Assembly (NCBI GenBank): GCA_023144005.1
Contig: JAGLGN010000006.1
Span: 62,001-126,000, forward strand
Length of the DNA: 64,000 bases
Source of the DNA: a bacterium
GTDB taxonomy: Bacteria; AUK180
Reading direction: 5' to 3'
This document shows, piece after piece, positions 36,341 to 50,023 of this stretch. The notes below the pieces were generated by a model that was given only the letters and a program-made list of their open reading frames with translations, had not been told where the DNA came from and did no database searches. The translations under genes were made by a program, and so were the position numbers. Numbering within the stretch: position 1 is the stretch's first letter; the number at the start of each line of letters is the position of its first letter.

Positions 36341-38383
36341 TTATAATATTTCGCCTGTGATACCTTTAGTGTTCTTTGAAATGATCTTAATATCAACGAT
36401 CTGCCCTACCTGATATCTTCCTTCACTATAAGCGGCAGCTCCGGGAATGAAAACATCTGAATGTGCGCCCGAATCGGTAAATACTCCGAATGAGGTAATA
36501 TTTTTTATACGCGCATTGATCTTTTTTCCCGGCAGAAGCTCTTTTTCGTTTTTTATTGCGGGAACAAATGCGATATATGCCCCGGTGACCCGGGGATCCC
36601 TGCCTGCATTTTTCAATTCCTCAAGGATGAAGGCACCCGTATCGAATTCTTCCGGGGATAGAAAATCCTTGAGTATATTAACCTCGACCTCGGCTAATCC
36701 CTCCGGGAGCGATCTTTCAGATATCTTGAAATGCCCCAATATCTTCTTCAGAACAGGCAATTGTTCCTTGATTATCGCCGTTGAATCGATAATATCATCC
36801 GCTTCAAATACCCGCAAAAATCCCTCGGCCTGTTCAAAGCTTTTCTCTCCGAATCCCTTCACCTTCATAACATCCCGCCTGGTCTTAAAACTGCCCTCGG
36901 TTTCTCTCTTTATAATAATATTCGACGCGATACGCGGTGAGATCCCGGAGATAAATGACAGGAGTTTTTCAGATGCGAAATTAAGATCGGCACCAACTTT
37001 ATTTACCGTAAAATATACTGTTTCTGACAGTTTCTCGCTCAGGAGCTTCTTATTAATATCATGCTGATACTCACCCACTCCCAAGGATTCGGGGGTAACC
37101 TTTACCAATTCGTTCAGAGGGTCTTGAAATCGGCGGCCGATAGAGATGGCCCCTCTGTATATAAGGTCAAGATCGGGAAATTCTTCTCTTGCTTCCTTTG
37201 AAGCCGAATAGATAGAAGCGCCATCCTCGGAGATGAGAAATACTTTCTTGTCAGTTTCCGCCAATATCCGGTACAACTCCTGCGAGCCAGTGCCGTTGCC
37301 GACCGCGATCACAAGTCCGGAAAATTGTTTTTGAAATCTCTCCACCACCAGCAGAGCATTACCATCGTTTGTTTTGCCGAATTCTACCAATGCACCCGTA
37401 TCAGATAAGAGTACCCATTTATGTCCCGTCCGAATACCCGGGTCAAAAGCAAGTGTCCCGACTTTGCCATAGGGCTGTGTGAAGAGGAGCTCAGACAGAT
37501 TCCTGCGGTAAACTCCGATCGAGAATTCATCTGCTTTCTGCTTCAGATATTCTTTGGCTTCCGTTAAGAACTGTTTTATCAAGTGATCAGTAAATGCCTT
37601 GTGTGAAGCGGCGATGGTAAGCTCTGTCTCCCTGGGGAATAATCTGCGGTTGATATATCTCTGTGAGAATTCCTCATTCAGAGATAATTTAAGATTAAGA
37701 ATGCCTTCCTTTTCACCGCGTAAAATAGCATGTATCTGATGCGGATAGATCTTTTTTACATGTCTGGAGAATTCAAAATACCGATCGTATTTATATCCGG
37801 CCTCCTTTTTGCCTCTTTTCACTGATACGATGAGGAAACCATAGCGGAATGTCTGATCTCTGAAATACTTTCTGACAGCGGTATCCAGGAATATCTTTTC
37901 CGCAAGTACGGCAATGATACCCTTTTTGAACTCAGCTTCACCCGCGATCTCTTTAAGCCCGGTCGCCCTTGAAAATTCCGGGATAACACCCTTTTGAGCC
38001 ATATCCGCATAAGGCCCTATGCCTTTTGCGAGGTATCTCTTTGCCAGAGATGTTCTTTCAGGGCGATACTGTTCATAGAAATCTTCCAGCTCCTTCTGAG
38101 TGCTGATACCGTTAACACGCGAAGCCATCCGGGTATCCAGAAGCTCAAGCTCCTCCAATCTTCTTTTTACCGTTACTTTGCGGGCTTCGAGGTCCGAGTA
38201 ATATTTTAATTTATCATAGACAAGTGAAATGCCGACCTCGTCCAGTCCCCCGGTGCTTTCTTTCCTATACCGCGCAATGAACGGAATGGTAGCTCCCGTT
38301 TCAATTAGCTTTCTTATATTTCTTACCGCATCTTCCGATGCAGAGGTTTGCTGCGCTATGATATTTGTGGGATCGATCATCAT
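36341..38383 (-). CDS. tex: Tex-family RNA-binding transcription accessory protein
   Basis: A 680-residue Tex protein: N-terminal helical region (IPFIARYRKESTGGLDE, ~35-50), YqgF-like RNase H fold (TLAFDPGIRTGHKW, ~310), helix-hairpin-helix segments (~470-540) and a C-terminal S1 domain (IKNITSFGVFTDSG, ~625-680). Tex binds nucleic acids and affects transcription and RNA turnover. It is shorter than the E. coli protein (~770 residues), lacking the tail after S1. The ATG at 38383 overlaps the preceding stop as ATGA; the next codon is also ATG. Confidence 0.93.
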   Translation of the reverse strand: MMIDPTNIIAQQTSASEDAVRNIRKLIETGATIPFIARYRKESTGGLDEVGISLVYDKLKYYSDLEARKVTVKRRLEELELLDTRMASRVNGISTQKELEDFYEQYRPERTSLAKRYLAKGIGPYADMAQKGVIPEFSRATGLKEIAGEAEFKKGIIAVLAEKIFLDTAVRKYFRDQTFRYGFLIVSVKRGKKEAGYKYDRYFEFSRHVKKIYPHQIHAILRGEKEGILNLKLSLNEEFSQRYINRRLFPRETELTIAASHKAFTDHLIKQFLTEAKEYLKQKADEFSIGVYRRNLSELLFTQPYGKVGTLAFDPGIRTGHKWVLLSDTGALVEFGKTNDGNALLVVERFQKQFSGLVIAVGNGTGSQELYRILAETDKKVFLISEDGASIYSASKEAREEFPDLDLIYRGAISIGRRFQDPLNELVKVTPESLGVGEYQHDINKKLLSEKLSETVYFTVNKVGADLNFASEKLLSFISGISPRIASNIIIKRETEGSFKTRRDVMKVKGFGEKSFEQAEGFLRVFEADDIIDSTAIIKEQLPVLKKILGHFKISERSLPEGLAEVEVNILKDFLSPEEFDTGAFILEELKNAGRDPRVTGAYIAFVPAIKNEKELLPGKKINARIKNITSFGVFTDSGAHSDVFIPGAAAYSEGRYQVGQIVDIKIISKNTKGITGEIL

Positions 38384-38943
38384 CTGAGGTCCCGTGTATC
38401 TCCTTGAATTCCCAGAAAGAAATCCTTTTTATTGTGATCATAATAGAGGAATCTCAATTCACCGTCCTGCTCCATCACGGGACCGGAAATAAGCAGATTC
38501 CTTGAAAAAGAGTTATCCACTCTGAAGGGAGTAAAATCATACCATGATATCGGCACGGTCGAAATATGTCCCGAATCTTTCAATTCATCCCAAGTTGAGG
38601 GAAAGCGCTTATAGGAATAGATGTATTTTTCCACCTTTACCGCGGTCCGGTACAATACCTTCTTATCACGGTTGATAATCGCTTTATTATTTAAAAAGAA
38701 TCGGAATGGAACCGGGAAAAAATACAGGATCAGCAAGAGAAGAACAAAATATTTTTTCATACGCAGCAGAATGATCAGCGTTATCGGAAGCAGAATAAAA
38801 TAATTTACTATTACAATAAGCCGTAAGACGGAAAAATCCACTAGCGACCTTATCATGTTCAGAAGTATCGCATTGAATGTAAATATGGCCAAAGCAGATA
38901 TGTAATTACCGCTTTTTGAGTTCAGCCACTGTAATACCCGCAT
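38380..38943 (-). CDS. Membrane protein with pseudopilin-like C-terminal segment
   Basis: A 187-residue protein with three hydrophobic spans in the first ~95 residues (for example YISALAIFTFNAILLNMI) and a soluble tail. The tail's order, a YKRFPSTWDELKDSG block, then ISWYDFTPF and a final beta hairpin ending FLGIQGD, resembles the C-terminal half of GspG-type major pseudopilins, but there is no prepilin cleavage site, so the resemblance may be superficial. I chose ATG 38943, nine bases after GGAG, rather than 38961. It overlaps mutS2 by 38 bases and tex by four, so the three are coupled. Function unknown. Confidence 0.65.
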   Translation of the reverse strand: MRVLQWLNSKSGNYISALAIFTFNAILLNMIRSLVDFSVLRLIVIVNYFILLPITLIILLRMKKYFVLLLLILYFFPVPFRFFLNNKAIINRDKKVLYRTAVKVEKYIYSYKRFPSTWDELKDSGHISTVPISWYDFTPFRVDNSFSRNLLISGPVMEQDGELRFLYYDHNKKDFFLGIQGDTRDLR

Positions 38944-41212
38944 TATGCTGTTCTCCTTCATAACTATCGTTATAATTATCTACCAGAGGATGAGTTGACA
39001 GATACGCCCTTATCCCTTCCTTTAATTTACCGGTACCTTTTCCGTGCAGTATATAAACATTCGCAAAGCCCGCTACATACGCTTCATTCAGCACCGCTTC
39101 GACATCGGGAAGTGCTTCCTCCACCCGCATGCCTCGAATATCGATCTTATCCCTTGTTTTGATATTGGTCACGGCAAACGGTTCGGTTTTTTCCTCATTA
39201 CCGCCTTCTGTCAACGAGACGATCATTGACCTTTCTACCTCAAGAACAAGATCACCCACCATCAGCTTCGCCAAGTCGCCGGCTGTTTCTATTATCTCAT
39301 AATAATCTGAGGAATTGGCTATCCTGGCTAAATTGCCCTTTGCGAAAAGGTCCGTCGGAACATCCCCCTTCTTCTCACCCGGGTCCAGTGCCTGAAGCTG
39401 CTCTTCTTTATTGATGAATATCTTTTCAAAAAGGACTTTTTTCTCTTTTTTCAAGGGCGCTATTTCCTTTTTCAATTCCTCATAATCCCTTTTCAATTCT
39501 TCGAATTTCCCAAGAAATTCATTTTTATAATTCTTTTCCACATCAGAAAGTCTCTTTTTGAGTTCTCTGTCACGCCCTTCCAATTGTGTTGCTTTCTCGT
39601 TGAGATCATTCTCCATCGTGATATTCTCTTTGATCAGACGGTCAAGCTCGCCTTTGCTCTCCAGATAATTCGTATATTCATTACCCAAAAATCCCTTGAC
39701 CTTTAGCAAGAATTCGGGGGATAATTTGAGGCGGGCACCGATCTCCAGGGCATAGCTCTCTCCCGACAGTCCGTATTTTACCAAATATGTAGGTGCCATT
39801 TTTCCCACATCAAAGATCATTGAGGCCAGCATCGTCTCCTTCTTGGAAGAAATATATTCCTTCACTACACCGGAATGCGTCGTTAAAAGAGAATCGCCCG
39901 CTTTCTCAAGAAGAAAATCGACCAGTGACATGGCAAAACAATCCGCCATTCTGGGTTCTGTACCTGTACCGGGTTCATCGAATATGGCAAGATCTCCTTT
40001 ATCAAATGTATTCAGCGCATCACGCAGCTTGATCAAGTGAGCAGAGAAGGTGGACAGTGAATCCGATATATTCTGCCTATCCCCGATATCAATAAAGATC
40101 CTGGGGTAATACGGGATCGCGGACCCCCAGTCACTTGGAAGAGGAAGCCCCATTTTTCTCAAAAGGGCGCATATCGCCACTGTTTTCAATGTGATGGTCT
40201 TGCCCCCTGTATTCGGCCCGGAGATCAGAAGCATTTTAAAATCCTTCATATCCAGATCGAAGTCCACCGGTTCATGGCCTGTATTCTCCTCGTATCTCCA
40301 CTGCAGTACGGGGTGACGGGCACCTATCAATTTCATCTTGTCGGATGATGAGGGAATAGAAAATTTATATGCCTTCAAGAATTTGGCGGAGGCGATAAAA
40401 TACTCCGCTCTTTTATGCAAGGCGCAATTGTTCAGAAATATTTCCCTGTCATCATTGATCAGAGAGGTCAATTCGGTTAAAAGCCGTATCTCCTCACGGC
40501 GAAGCTCCTCATATGTCTCGGTAAGGCTGTTGTTAGCATAAACGATCTCCATCGGTTCAATATAGGTGGTCTGGCCGGTAGAGGAAATGGAATGAATGAT
40601 GCCGGGCACCTTATTCTTGAAATTAGACCTGATCGGAAGAACAAAACGGCCGTCCTTCAGGGTAAAAAAGTCCTCCTGAAGATACTTCTGCTTTCTGTAT
40701 TTTCTCAGCAGATCATCGATCTTTCGCCTCATCGAGGCCTGAAGAGAATCACGCTTCTTGTGAAGATCACTTAACAACGAGCTGGCATTTCTTTTGATGC
40801 TGCCCTCAAGGTCGATAATACGGGAGACGGCATTGAGAAATTTCCTGTTGACCACAATGGGAAATTCATTCTCGAGGCCCGCCTGTTTCACAAATGCTAA
40901 AAGGATGGAACTTTTTGCCTCCACATTGTATATGTGAATGATCTTTTCCAGATCAAGATGATAGCCCTTGATATCAATATTTGAGAAATACTCCTCATAT
41001 TCAGCGGGAATATACAGATCCGGCAGATCGGGGATATCGATGAACTTGCCTATGATGCGGTAACTTGTATCGGATGCCGGTTCTGAAAGAAAGTCAGCGT
41101 TTTTGATCTGAGCGGCTACATCGGGACTTGTGGTAAAACCCGAAAGGCGAGTAAGATATGCCCCTAATTCCACTTCATTAAAATAATCAGCGGCCATTGC
41201 AGCTCTTTCCAT
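38906..41212 (-). CDS. mutS2: MutS2, ATPase with Smr endonuclease domain
   Basis: A 768-residue MutS2: MutS-type core, ABC ATPase with Walker A SGPNTGGKT (~335) and DEPGTGTEP Walker B, a long coiled coil (~510-620) and a C-terminal Smr domain (DIRGMRVEEALPDVE, then ILHGKGTGKLKEGI). MutS2 proteins act on recombination intermediates or collided ribosomes rather than mismatches. I chose ATG 41212, one base after the preceding stop (TAA-T-ATG), over a TTG at 41227 inside that gene. Length is usual for the family. Confidence 0.95.
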   Translation of the reverse strand: MERAAMAADYFNEVELGAYLTRLSGFTTSPDVAAQIKNADFLSEPASDTSYRIIGKFIDIPDLPDLYIPAEYEEYFSNIDIKGYHLDLEKIIHIYNVEAKSSILLAFVKQAGLENEFPIVVNRKFLNAVSRIIDLEGSIKRNASSLLSDLHKKRDSLQASMRRKIDDLLRKYRKQKYLQEDFFTLKDGRFVLPIRSNFKNKVPGIIHSISSTGQTTYIEPMEIVYANNSLTETYEELRREEIRLLTELTSLINDDREIFLNNCALHKRAEYFIASAKFLKAYKFSIPSSSDKMKLIGARHPVLQWRYEENTGHEPVDFDLDMKDFKMLLISGPNTGGKTITLKTVAICALLRKMGLPLPSDWGSAIPYYPRIFIDIGDRQNISDSLSTFSAHLIKLRDALNTFDKGDLAIFDEPGTGTEPRMADCFAMSLVDFLLEKAGDSLLTTHSGVVKEYISSKKETMLASMIFDVGKMAPTYLVKYGLSGESYALEIGARLKLSPEFLLKVKGFLGNEYTNYLESKGELDRLIKENITMENDLNEKATQLEGRDRELKKRLSDVEKNYKNEFLGKFEELKRDYEELKKEIAPLKKEKKVLFEKIFINKEEQLQALDPGEKKGDVPTDLFAKGNLARIANSSDYYEIIETAGDLAKLMVGDLVLEVERSMIVSLTEGGNEEKTEPFAVTNIKTRDKIDIRGMRVEEALPDVEAVLNEAYVAGFANVYILHGKGTGKLKEGIRAYLSTHPLVDNYNDSYEGEQHNAGITVAELKKR

Positions 41213-41213
41213 A

Positions 41214-41975
41214 TTATTTACTGTCAATAAATTCCAATTTACCCTTTATGATATCCGGCTTATACCCGGCATCAAATAAGACCTGAAAATAGGGCCGGGC
41301 GGTTTTATACTTCTTACGGCTATAATAGAGGTCAGCCATCATAAATAGGCCATCGTTTCGGAACTCCTTGATCTCTGAGGCTTTCTCATAATATTTGATC
41401 GCATCCTTCCAATGATCTCTTAATGTGGCAAGGTTGCCGAGCATCAGATAGATCTGCCCTTTTTCGGGGGAAGTAAAATTGAAGCGCTTCAGATAATCCC
41501 GGAATTCCTTTTCCGCATCGGAGTACAGCTTCGCCTCCAGATAGCAGGTATAAATAGAATCCATGATCTTGATCAGGTCGTATTCCACCTCGGAATACCG
41601 GAAAAGCATCCTATATTCGTAGATGGCACGCTCATAATTCTTGAACTCTTCCCTGTAAATATCAGCAATATACCTTTGAGCCCTATAAGAATATTCACCC
41701 TTCTCTCTGGAGAGGGCAGTGACTTTTGTAAATTCGATAACCGCAAGTTCGTATCTCTTAAGGTCCACATAATAGATGCTTCCGATATTGAATTGTGCCG
41801 GAATAGCATGCTTGGACCTGCGGCTCTTGAATACTATGGTCTGAAACTTTGAGATGGCGGCTTCAAATTTCTGTTTCTTCCATAATTTATATCCCTCGAT
41901 ATACGCGGCACGGTCAGAGGCACATGAGGACAGAAAAAGCACAATAAGGAGAAGGGGTATTGCTTTATTCTTCAT
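41214..41975 (-). CDS. TPR outer-membrane lipoprotein (BamD/YfiO-like)
   Basis: A 253-residue protein with a lipoprotein signal ([11 protein letters not shown], cysteine at 18, Ser at +2 suiting outer-membrane sorting) and five or so tetratricopeptide repeats, for example [13 protein letters not shown] and KYYEKASEI. Size and repeat placement resemble BamD/ComL, the essential lipoprotein partner of BamA, but general TPR lipoproteins look alike and no other Bam gene is nearby. It overlaps the gyrA 3' end by 11 bases and is followed one base later by mutS2, so it is expressed with DNA-topology genes. Confidence 0.75.
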   Translation of the reverse strand: MKNKAIPLLLIVLFLSSCASDRAAYIEGYKLWKKQKFEAAISKFQTIVFKSRRSKHAIPAQFNIGSIYYVDLKRYELAVIEFTKVTALSREKGEYSYRAQRYIADIYREEFKNYERAIYEYRMLFRYSEVEYDLIKIMDSIYTCYLEAKLYSDAEKEFRDYLKRFNFTSPEKGQIYLMLGNLATLRDHWKDAIKYYEKASEIKEFRNDGLFMMADLYYSRKKYKTARPYFQVLFDAGYKPDIIKGKLEFIDSK

Positions 41976-44400
41976 CCCCCAGATCCTCTTCCGAATAGCT
42001 TTTCTCTATGGAAACGATGCCGTCCTTGGCGGAAACATCCATTACCTTCACGCCTTGCGTATTCCTGCCAATATGGCGGAGCTCCGACATCAGCACCTTG
42101 ATCAGTATGCCTTCTTTGGAGATCAGTGTGATCTCGTCATCATCCGAAACCTGTTTGACACCCACGACATATCCGCTGCGTTCGGTAACCTTGATATTTA
42201 TAATACCCTTGCCTGCACGCGCCTGGGTCCTGTACTCGGAAACATCCGTACGCTTGCCGATACCTTTTTCTGTGATGGTAAATATAGAATAATCGCTTTG
42301 AAGTATCTCTGATGTTACCACGAAATCTCCCAGAGAAAGATTTATTCCCCTGACCCCGCGGGTGTTCCTGCCCATAGGCCTCACATCTTTTTCTCCGAAT
42401 GTTATTGACTTTCCTCCCTTTGTCGCAAGGAAAACATTATCTTTGCCCGATGTCAGGCCGGCAAATATCAGGTCATCGTCATCATCCAGATTAATGGCAA
42501 TGATACCGGTGGAACGCGGATTTGAGAATAGTGAGAGATTGGTCTTCTTGACCGTTCCCAATCTCGTCGCCATAAATACATTCCTCTGATCATCGAACTC
42601 ATCCACGACAACTATGGAACGGATCTTCTCTTGCTGTGTCAAAGGAAGAAGATTTACGATCGCCCTTCCCTTGGCCTGCTTCGAGCCCTCTGGGATCTGA
42701 TACCCCTTCATCCAGTAACACTTTCCCGCTGATGTGAATATGAGCAAATATGAGTGCGTACTTGCCTGATACATCTGCTCAACGAAATCGTCATCCTTTG
42801 TCTTGATACCGCGCGATCCTTTTCCGCCTCTATGCTGTGTCCGAATAAGATTCGAGGCCATGCGCTTCACATAGCCGCTATGGCTCAATAGAATAACAAT
42901 GTCTTCTCTTGGTATCAGGTCTTCAGCGGAGATGTCTTCTTCATCATCTATGATCAAAGTCCTTCTTTCGTCATTAAAGGTTTCACGAAGGTCAAGCAAT
43001 TCCTTTTTAAGTATTCTCTCGATCTCTCTCGGATTTGCCAGAATGCTTTCATAATTTTCTATTTCCGTATATTTTTGTTTTAATTCATTCTCTATTTTAT
43101 TTCTCTCCAGTCCCGTAAGCTGATGAAGCCTCATGTCGAGGATGGCCTGAGCCTGAAGTGTAGTCAATTTGAATTTCGATTTCAGCTCTTCTCTTGCCTC
43201 TTCTGTGCTGGCGGATTTTCTGATGATCGCGATTATCAGGTCAATATTGTCAAGAGCTATCTTCAGGCCCTCAAGTATGTGAGCCCTTCTTTTGGATTTA
43301 CTCAGGAGGTATTCCGTCCTTCTTCTTACAACACCCTTACGATGAACAATATGGCAATCCAGCACCTGCGGCAATGTGAAGACCACCGGTTTGCCTTTAT
43401 CTATGGCAAGCATAATCGCGCCGAATGTTATCTTCATCTGAGTGTGTTTAAAGAGTTGATTAAGAACAACCCGGGGAATGGAATCTTTCTTCAATTCTAT
43501 GACTACCCTGATGCCTTTTTTATTGGATTCATCACGGATATCATGTATCCCTTCAATGGTGCCTTTATCCGCCAGAGCTGCAATAGCTCCGATCATATTG
43601 GCCTTATTCACCTGATACGGGATCTCTGAAACTATAATGACGGAACGGCCGGTCTTATCTTCTTCGATATTCGCCTTGGCCTGGAGTTTGATCTTTCCGC
43701 GGCCGGTCTTATACATATCCAGCAATCCCTGTCTGCCCATGAGAAAAGCACTTGTGGGAAAATCCGGGCCTTTGATAAATGCCATCAGATCTTCCGCCGT
43801 GGCCTCTGTATTGTCGATCTTGTGGATCAGAGCATCGATCACCTCTCCCAGATTGTGCGGGGGAACATTTGTCGCCATGCCGACCGCGATACCGGAAGAG
43901 CCGTTTACCAGAAGATTGGGGAGTAATGAAGGGAGGACAACGGGCTCCTGAGTGGTTTCATCGAAGGTAGGTGCGAAATCAACCGTGTCCTTATCGATAT
44001 CCTCAAGCATCGTCATCGCTATTTTCTGCAATTTGACCTCGGTATAACGATATGCGGCTGCCGGATCACCGTCGATCGAACCGAAATTACCCTGCCCGTG
44101 AACCATCGGATAACGCAATGAGAAGTCCTGCGCAAGGCGGACGATCGTATCATACACCGCCTGATCGCCGTGGGGGTGGTACTTTTTGATGACCTCACCG
44201 ACCACACCGGCGGATTTGATGAATCGTTTATTTGGAAGAATACCTTCCTTGAGCATAGCATAAAGGATACGCCTGTGAACCGGCTTCAAACCGTCTCGGA
44301 TATCCGGAAGGGCTCTGCCTATGATAACACTCATGGCATAATCTATATATGAGGCTTCAACCTCTGTTTTGATATTTACATTTCTAATATTTTCAACCAT
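41965..44400 (-). CDS. gyrA: DNA gyrase subunit A
   Basis: The 811-residue protein has the winged-helix/tower core with catalytic Tyr119 in AAAYRYTE, and a C-terminal six-bladed pinwheel with the GyrA box QHRGGKG, marking gyrase rather than topoisomerase IV. In [10 protein letters not shown] the residue equivalent to E. coli Ser83, the main quinolone-contact site, is Gln80. The tail is acidic (EEDLGDEE). GyrA cuts and rejoins DNA in the A2B2 enzyme that adds negative supercoils. It lies 12 bases after gyrB with GGAG before the ATG. Confidence 0.97.
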   Translation of the reverse strand: MVENIRNVNIKTEVEASYIDYAMSVIIGRALPDIRDGLKPVHRRILYAMLKEGILPNKRFIKSAGVVGEVIKKYHPHGDQAVYDTIVRLAQDFSLRYPMVHGQGNFGSIDGDPAAAYRYTEVKLQKIAMTMLEDIDKDTVDFAPTFDETTQEPVVLPSLLPNLLVNGSSGIAVGMATNVPPHNLGEVIDALIHKIDNTEATAEDLMAFIKGPDFPTSAFLMGRQGLLDMYKTGRGKIKLQAKANIEEDKTGRSVIIVSEIPYQVNKANMIGAIAALADKGTIEGIHDIRDESNKKGIRVVIELKKDSIPRVVLNQLFKHTQMKITFGAIMLAIDKGKPVVFTLPQVLDCHIVHRKGVVRRRTEYLLSKSKRRAHILEGLKIALDNIDLIIAIIRKSASTEEAREELKSKFKLTTLQAQAILDMRLHQLTGLERNKIENELKQKYTEIENYESILANPREIERILKKELLDLRETFNDERRTLIIDDEEDISAEDLIPREDIVILLSHSGYVKRMASNLIRTQHRGGKGSRGIKTKDDDFVEQMYQASTHSYLLIFTSAGKCYWMKGYQIPEGSKQAKGRAIVNLLPLTQQEKIRSIVVVDEFDDQRNVFMATRLGTVKKTNLSLFSNPRSTGIIAINLDDDDDLIFAGLTSGKDNVFLATKGGKSITFGEKDVRPMGRNTRGVRGINLSLGDFVVTSEILQSDYSIFTITEKGIGKRTDVSEYRTQARAGKGIINIKVTERSGYVVGVKQVSDDDEITLISKEGILIKVLMSELRHIGRNTQGVKVMDVSAKDGIVSIEKSYSEEDLGDEE

Positions 44401-44411
44401 TTTCAGCTCCG

Positions 44412-47190
<2,779 letters not shown>

Positions 47191-47194
<4 letters not shown>

Positions 47195-48321
47195 TCTATG
47201 GGACGGATCGGCATGATGATAGTGAAATATTCGTTACTGTCCAGCGGTTTCGTAAGTACCGGCGCGCGCTGATCGATAAAGTTAAATTCTATCTTTTCCT
47301 CATCAAGATTCATAAGAACTTCCTTCAAGTAATTGATATTGAAAATGATCTTTATGGATTCCTTGTTATCTTCGAGCTCTACCGCCTGCTGCGCCTCGCC
47401 GACCTCCGTAAGGTCGGTATTGACCATCAGTACATCTTTCTCAAAACTCAGATTAACATTATAACTCTTCTTCTCGGCAAGCACGGAAACGAATCGGATG
47501 GCCTTCAATACGGCAATCCTGTCCAATACGATCGTCTTCATTGAGGATGTATCTGGGATTATTGACTCATAATCGGGATATGTGCCGACGATCAATTTAC
47601 CCACGATCTCTGTATTCTCGTAATTGAACGCTATCTTGCCGTCGCCTTCAGGGAGGACCACAGAAACAGGGACATCGGTCTGAGGAAGTGAACTCACAAG
47701 GAAACTCAGTAATTTTTCCGGAACGATAAGCTTCAGGTTCTGCGCCGGAGGTTTCTGAAATTCAACCTTACTCTTATTTACTACAAGACGATGGGTATCC
47801 GTGGACACCATATTAAAGAGGCTATCATCTGTGGAGATCTCCCATAATGCCCCCATGAGAACCATATTTGAGGTATCTCTTGAAACGGCATATGCGGTCT
47901 TTCTGATATTTTCTTTAAGAAGTTGGGCGGATATTATAAAAGAGTCCTTTTCTTCGAATTTCGGGAAAACCGGATATTCGTCCTCCGAAAGGCAGGCAAA
48001 TGTTACCTTTTTAAGGCCGGCATTAACCTTTAAACTCTCAGAACCCGTTTGTTCGACCTCAAGCTCCTCTTCATCAAAATCCTTCAATGCGGCATTAAGG
48101 AATTTCCCGGGTATACCGATCGCGCCTTCCTCGACAACATCCGCTTCTACTCTTTTTTTCAGATTTATCTCGTAATCAGTGGCCTGCAGAATCAAGCCGT
48201 CGCTCTTAGATGCTTTGATCAAAATGAATGAAATCGCCCTGTATGTGGTAGCCGGAACTATGATGGTATTCAGCTCCGCGACCGCGTTCCTCAAATCATC
48301 TGTTTTCACCTTGAATTTCAT
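47191..48321 (-). CDS. dnaN: DNA polymerase III beta sliding clamp
   Basis: A 376-residue three-domain clamp. It has typical segments such as MKFKVKTDDLRNAV, TDTHRLVVNKS and a C-terminal YFTIIMPIRPIE that fits the M-P-x-R end of the family. The clamp holds polymerase on DNA. GGAGG lies six bases before the ATG, and a good promoter precedes it. dnaA and recF, the usual neighbours, are not in the window: upstream is only a small membrane-protein gene. Confidence 0.97.
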
Positions 48322-48340
48322 ATATTCCTCCGTATCTTAT

Positions 48341-48369
48341 ATTATACCAAATCTGTCGTGTTTTTCCAA
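48341..48369 (-). promoter_or_regulatory. Promoter of the dnaN-dciA-gyrB-gyrA operon
   Basis: On the minus strand TTGGAA (48364-48369), a 17-base spacer and TATAAT (48341-48346) sit about 20 bases before the dnaN start, with GGAGG between. The short gap to 48441 shows no DnaA-box cluster. Confidence 0.7.
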
Positions 48370-48440
48370 ATTATCTGAGCATATTTTATATCCAATATAT
48401 CATGAGTTAAGCAGTGGTTTTTATTTTTTTTCTACTTGCT

Positions 48441-48827
48441 CTATTTTTCCCTTTCTTTTCTGCCTAAAACGGGGAGAAATGGCAAGTATAGCGAACCAAG
48501 GATGAGTGCATTGAAAACCACCCACAGGGACTCCGGAGAACGGCCGGATGCGGCTGTAATAATACATATAATAGGGAGCAATAAGAGGATGATGCTATTA
48601 ATCGCAATTAAACCGAGAAAATAGCTTATCAGAGGGACGGCAAAAAGTGCCAGAAGGAAAAGAAAAAATTGACCGCCTGAAATGATCAGAAGGATGAAAA
48701 AAAGGCCGCTGAGTATTATCAGAAACGGCAGAGTTCTGGCCTTCCTCTCGGTAATTATGCACGCCATAGTAGAATATGGGATGATCAACAGCCAATGGCC
48801 GAGCAATCTCTGCTTGAATTTCTCCAT
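48441..48827 (-). CDS. Small hydrophobic membrane protein of unknown function
   Basis: A 128-residue protein, MEKFKQRLLGHWLL onward, with about four membrane spans (for example FLIILSGLFFILLIISGGQFFLFLL, shown in part) and a lysine-rich end (GRKEREK). I know of no matching family. I chose the ATG at 48827 because upstream residues of the longer frame (to 48974) fall in repeat-derived DNA with no protein character. TACAAT ends five bases before this ATG and no Shine-Dalgarno is present, the same leaderless geometry seen at other genes here. It precedes dnaN by 120 bases. Confidence 0.55.
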   Translation of the reverse strand: MEKFKQRLLGHWLLIIPYSTMACIITERKARTLPFLIILSGLFFILLIISGGQFFLFLLALFAVPLISYFLGLIAINSIILLLLPIICIITAASGRSPESLWVVFNALILGSLYLPFLPVLGRKEREK

Positions 48828-48832
48828 GGGAT

Positions 48833-48861
48833 ATTGTAGCATTTCAGGCAACATAATAAAA
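48833..48861 (-). promoter_or_regulatory. Possible leaderless promoter of the small membrane gene
   Basis: TACAAT (48833-48838) ends five bases before the ATG at 48827. The -35 position, 17 bases upstream (48856-48861), reads TTTTAT and is weak. It is listed because its -10 geometry equals that of the M20 peptidase promoter. Confidence 0.4.
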
Positions 48862-49145
48862 GCGAGGCATGAATGCTTCGCAGTGACCCAGTGGCCCAGT
48901 GGAACATGGAAATGGGTGATAGGATGATAAGGTGATAGGTTTGTAGGTATGAGAAGTATGGATCCTTCGCACAAGGCTCAGGATGACAGAGGACACGGCA
49001 TGCAGCGTTCCTACACCAATCTATTTTCTTTTGTTCCCTTCCCCACTGTTCACTATTCACTTCGCTGTAGGCCTCGCACTACGGCGAGCCCTAAGGGGCA
49101 GGTATTGCACCTGCCCCTATTTATATGAAAACGGGTGATTGGGGG
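48862..49145. repeat. Noncoding gap with REP-like junk repeats and a 10-bp hairpin
   Basis: No gene is supported. Near 48960-48990 is GGATCCTTCGCACAAGG followed by CTCAGGATGAC, the type of palindromic repeat that produces spurious CHPE-type frames in many genomes. Near 49045-49065 a TTCACTATTCAC tract occurs. At 49094-49118 AGGGGCAGGT and ACCTGCCCCT pair perfectly with a 5-base loop, just downstream of lpxC on the minus strand but without a T-run, so its role as a terminator is doubtful. Confidence 0.55.
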
Positions 49146-50018
49146 TTATTTGTCGAAATGGGGAACATATCCGTATGACGGCCTTCCGATGGACATCTCG
49201 GATACGGGTTCCTGATAAGCGGTTATATGTCTGGCAGCTCTCACATCCAGGGTGTGGCCGCCTTTATACACCACCATCTTGCCTATAAAGGGCTTACCGA
49301 TAAGGTATATGTCGCCTATAAGGTCTAAAACCTTGTGTTTGAGCCATTCATTCTCGATCCTGAGCTCGCCGTTCACAATGCCGTTGTCATCCAGAACGAT
49401 GGCATTATCGAAACTGCCGCCCTTGATAAGGCCTTTGCTCTTCAATTCGTTCACGACGCTCAAGAAAGTAAAGGTTCTGGAGAATCCGATCACCGACCTG
49501 AATGTATCGGGAGTAATGGTAAAACTTTCCGTTATCTTGTCAAGAAGCGGATGATTGAATGAGATCGTATATTTAACTTCAAATCTGTCCGAAGGCAGAA
49601 AGAGTATGTATTTGTCGCCCATACTTACCTGTACCGGCTCTTTAACCTTAAAATACTCGCGCTCACTATCGATCGGGACTGTCCCGACAGATTCGATCAT
49701 CTCAAAGAATACACGGGAGCTTCCGTCGAATACGGGAATCTCGGGGCCATCAACCTCAATATACAGACTGTCTACGCCCATTGCGTGTAGCGCGGCGAGC
49801 AGATGCTCGACGGTAGAGATGCTGGCATTACCGGAAGACAATGTAACGGCAAAGTTAGTTGAGGAAACATTCGAAAAATGTGCATCAATGGGAGTGCTGT
49901 TTCTTAGAAATGTGATCTTCCCGTGATCGGAAGGAATGAACCGCAATCCTGTCTTTCTGCCGGAGTGCAGGCCGATGCCGTTTAAGGAAAATTCTTTTCT
50001 AAGAGTTCTCTTTTTCAC
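49146..50018 (-). CDS. lpxC: LpxC, UDP-3-O-acyl-N-acetylglucosamine deacetylase
   Basis: A 290-residue zinc amidase, the committed step of lipid A synthesis. Zinc ligands H72 (STVEHLLAAL), H228 and D232 (HKVLDLIGD) are present, with catalytic base E71 and the C-terminal histidine H255 (KGGHTLD). Its presence shows an LPS-type outer membrane. The start is GTG at 50018; there is no Shine-Dalgarno, and TATAAA ends five bases upstream, so a leaderless mRNA is likely. It appears monocistronic. Confidence 0.96.
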   Translation of the reverse strand: MKKRTLRKEFSLNGIGLHSGRKTGLRFIPSDHGKITFLRNSTPIDAHFSNVSSTNFAVTLSSGNASISTVEHLLAALHAMGVDSLYIEVDGPEIPVFDGSSRVFFEMIESVGTVPIDSEREYFKVKEPVQVSMGDKYILFLPSDRFEVKYTISFNHPLLDKITESFTITPDTFRSVIGFSRTFTFLSVVNELKSKGLIKGGSFDNAIVLDDNGIVNGELRIENEWLKHKVLDLIGDIYLIGKPFIGKMVVYKGGHTLDVRAARHITAYQEPVSEMSIGRPSYGYVPHFDK

Positions 50019-50023
50019 GCCAC

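Noticed and set aside
38513-38522. DnaA-box-like TTATCCACT
   Set aside because: It is a single copy inside a coding region far from dnaN; no cluster exists.
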